DNA of 6,121 nucleotides, taken from the NCBI GenBank assembly GCA_003696875.1, contig RFHL01000485.1, positions 1-6,121 on the forward strand, read 5' to 3'. Origin of the DNA: Bacteroidota bacterium (GTDB lineage: Bacteria > Bacteroidota > Bacteroidia > J057). Below, in pieces: positions 4,200 through 6,121 of the stretch. Every line of letters begins with the position of its first letter. Position 1 is the stretch's first letter. A program made the position numbers and the translations under genes. The notes under the pieces were generated by a model that saw nothing but the letters and a program-made list of their open reading frames with translations, was not told the origin of the DNA and ran no database searches.

Positions 4200-6121
4200 A
4201 TGAGAAGTTTCTACTTGTTTTGGGTCAGCCTGTGCCTGCTGACCACGGTAGGGGCCCAGGAAGCGCCCGTCCTTTGGTACGAACAGCCCGCCGCTGACTG
4301 GAACCAGGCTCTGCCCGTCGGCAACGGCCGCCTGGGCGCGATGGTCTTCGGCGGCTATGCCCGCGAGCACATCCAGCTCAATGAAGAAAGCCTTTGGGCA
4401 GGCTGCCCTACCCGGCCCGATGCCGATGCCCGGGCACATCTGCCCGCCATCCAGCAGGCCCTGCTGGAGGGGCGCATCGAGGAGGCGCTGGCGCTATCCG
4501 AGGAGCACCTCCGCAGCGACCCGCTGCGGATTCGGTCCTATCAGCCCCTAGGCGATGTCTTTATCGACTTCGTCGACCACAAGTTTTATCTGCCTCAGCC
4601 ACGTCCCCTGCCCGTAGCAGGCTATCGGCGGGCCCTGGATCTGGCGACTGGCCTCGCCACCACGACCTATACCCTCGACGGGGTCACGGTTCACCGGGAG
4701 ATCTTTGCCTCGGCTCCGGATGATGTGATCGCCATCCGCCTCTTCAGCGAGCAGCCCGGCGGACTCACCTTCCGCTTTTCGCTCAGCCGGGAGCAGGACG
4801 CCCGGGTCGAGCCGGTAGGCGAGCAGGAGTTGGTGATGACCGGCCAACTGGTCGACCTGCCAGGTCCGGATATGGGGCCGGCTGGCTTGCATATGAAGTT
4901 TGCCGCGCGCGTGCGCGCGCAGGTCGCCGGAGGCCGCCTTCAGGCGGTGAATAACAGCTTTTTTGTTCAGGAAGCGGATACGGCTACCTTTTACCTCACT
5001 GCCGCCACCGACTACCGCCCCGAGACGCTTGATTTCGACCCCAACATTGATCCGGCCGGGCGCTGTGCCGAGATCCTCGATCGGCTGGCCGGGCGGGCAT
5101 ATTCCGTGATTCGCGCTGCGCATGTGGCTGACCATCAGGCGATGTTTAACCGGGTATCGCTGGATCTCGGAGGCGAGGACCGGAGCCACCTCCCTACCGA
5201 CCGGCGCCTGCAGGCTGTCAAGGATGGAGACGAGGATCCTGGTCTGGCCGTGCTGCAATTCCAGCTGGGGCGCTATCTCCTCATGGGCTCATCCCGGGCG
5301 CCCGGGCGCCTGCCTGCCAACCTCCAGGGCATCTGGAACGATCGCTACGCGGCCGCCTGGAACGCCGATTTTCATACCAACATCAACCTGCAAATGAATT
5401 ATTGGCCGGCGGAGGTGACGAATTTGTCCGAAACCTTTCTGCCTTTTTCCGATCTGGTCGAGCGCCTGCGGGTACCCGGCCGGGAGACGGCCCGGCTCAC
5501 CTATGGCGCCGAAGGCTGGACCATGAACCACCTCACCGATGTCTTTGGGCATACGGCCATCTCGGACGGCATTGGCTGGGGAACTTTCCCGATGGCCGGT
5601 CCCTGGCTGGTGCTGCACCAGTGGGAGCATTTTCTCTTCACCCGGGACCATCGCTACCTGGAGGAAGCCGCCTACCCCAGTATGAAGGAGTCGGCGGAAT
5701 TTGTCCTGAGTTTCCTGATTCGGGATGAAAAAGGGCAGTGGGTAACCGCGCCCTCCAATTCGCCCGAAAATACCTACCGCCTACCCGATGGGAGCCAGTA
5801 CAAATTTACCTACGGGGCGACCATGGACATACAGATTATCCGGGAGTTGCTCACCGCCTGCCTCGCCGCCGAGGCCGAGCTCGGTCATCCCAATCCGGGC
5901 TTTGCCGCCCGTTGCCAGGCGGTGCTGGCAGACCTGCCGCCTACCAAGGTGAGCGCCCGCTATGGGACCATTCAGGAGTGGATTGAGGATTATGAAGAGG
6001 CCGACCCTGGCCACCGGCATATGTCCCACCTCTTTGGCCTGCACCCAGGCAGCCAGATCACCCCCGATACGCCAGAGCTGTTTGAAGCCGCCAAGAATAC
6101 CATCGCCCGTCGCATGGAGTA
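4200..6121 (+). CDS. GH95 alpha-L-fucosidase / alpha-L-galactosidase, 3' end outside window
   Basis: The frame runs without a stop from ATG 4200 to the window edge (640 codons; the family is usually about 750-850). It begins with a signal peptide, hydrophobic residues 4-17 and likely cleavage after VGA (Ala19). The GH95 N-terminal domain is shown by LPVGNGRLGAMVFGG (38-52) and QLNEESLWAG (59-68), then YQPLGDV. The catalytic (alpha/alpha)6 region includes RLPANLQGIWN (370-380), N394-I-N396 in HTNINLQMNYWPAE, PSNSPEN with Glu523, and HRHMSHL (605-611). By analogy with Bifidobacterium AfcA, Glu523 matches the general acid and Asn396/Asn394 the asparagine base pair; the matching Asp lies beyond the edge. 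These inverting enzymes cut terminal alpha-1,2-linked L-fucose, and some members prefer L-galactose. It acts outside the cytoplasm and is divergent from the fucose-dehydrogenase operon, supporting a joint role. There is no Shine-Dalgarno; an in-frame GTG at 4191 is a less likely start. Confidence 0.95.
   Translation, partial: MRSFYLFWVSLCLLTTVGAQEAPVLWYEQPAADWNQALPVGNGRLGAMVFGGYAREHIQLNEESLWAGCPTRPDADARAHLPAIQQALLEGRIEEALALSEEHLRSDPLRIRSYQPLGDVFIDFVDHKFYLPQPRPLPVAGYRRALDLATGLATTTYTLDGVTVHREIFASAPDDVIAIRLFSEQPGGLTFRFSLSREQDARVEPVGEQELVMTGQLVDLPGPDMGPAGLHMKFAARVRAQVAGGRLQAVNNSFFVQEADTATFYLTAATDYRPETLDFDPNIDPAGRCAEILDRLAGRAYSVIRAAHVADHQAMFNRVSLDLGGEDRSHLPTDRRLQAVKDGDEDPGLAVLQFQLGRYLLMGSSRAPGRLPANLQGIWNDRYAAAWNADFHTNINLQMNYWPAEVTNLSETFLPFSDLVERLRVPGRETARLTYGAEGWTMNHLTDVFGHTAISDGIGWGTFPMAGPWLVLHQWEHFLFTRDHRYLEEAAYPSMKESAEFVLSFLIRDEKGQWVTAPSNSPENTYRLPDGSQYKFTYGATMDIQIIRELLTACLAAEAELGHPNPGFAARCQAVLADLPPTKVSARYGTIQEWIEDYEEADPGHRHMSHLFGLHPGSQITPDTPELFEAAKNTIARRME
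4904..4921. other. 18-bp alternating CG/TG tract (Z-DNA-prone) inside GH95
   Basis: From C4904 to A4921 the sequence alternates pyrimidine and purine without a break, almost entirely CG dinucleotides. Such a tract favours left-handed DNA under negative supercoiling and is also prone to slippage. Here it encodes an ordinary ARVRA segment in the N-terminal domain, so it may only reflect codon use. Confidence 0.5.

Noticed and set aside
4548..5258. Minus-strand open frame of 236 codons opposite the GH95 gene
   Set aside because: The plus strand encodes continuous GH95 sequence here. The antisense product has no recognisable features.
1..6121. tRNA, rRNA, CRISPR array or riboswitch
   Set aside because: No regularly spaced repeats, cloverleaf-like sequence or known RNA motif was seen in any gap.

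Overview
This window looks like a piece of a glycan-utilisation locus from a fairly GC-rich bacterium, most plausibly a Bacteroidota member. That assignment is an inference from four things: a lipoprotein sulfatase, a secreted GH95 enzyme, an SDR that closely resembles the L-fucose dehydrogenases of Bacteroidota fucose clusters, and start codons without obvious Shine-Dalgarno sequences. The sequence does not prove the phylum; Verrucomicrobiota and related groups carry similar genes.

Layout. Positions 2-319 (+) are the C-terminal end of an IS4-type transposase, cut by the left edge. It runs tail-to-tail into a minus-strand group read from right to left: an SDR oxidoreductase (3999-3202), a zinc-dependent alcohol dehydrogenase only 5 nt downstream (3196-2165), a 290-nt gap rich in inverted repeats, and an S1-family sulfatase (1874-390). 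Divergent from the SDR, a GH95 alpha-L-fucosidase (or alpha-L-galactosidase) starts at 4200 and runs off the right edge after 640 codons. The 200-nt divergent intergenic region holds a perfect 7+7 bp inverted repeat close to its centre, a candidate shared operator.

How the genes fit together (inference). The sulfatase would remove sulfate esters and the GH95 enzyme would release terminal L-fucose (or L-galactose) outside the cytoplasm. The SDR would then oxidise the free sugar with NAD, with the alcohol dehydrogenase acting at that or a later step of a non-phosphorylated fucose pathway. A sulfated fucan or fucosylated glycan is the simplest substrate; an L-galactose-containing galactan is the main alternative.

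The most unusual observation is that the alcohol dehydrogenase carries two compensating frameshifts. One looks like loss of a G in a short G run near 2550. The other is explained by gain of one TTGC unit in a TTGC x3 tract at 2281-2292. About 85-90 residues between them are well conserved but out of frame. The second oddity is a 145-bp non-coding stretch (1953-2097) with nested 10-bp and 11-bp perfect inverted repeats. I found no clear sign of an undescribed defence or mobile system; apart from these two oddities the window is a recognisable catabolic locus.
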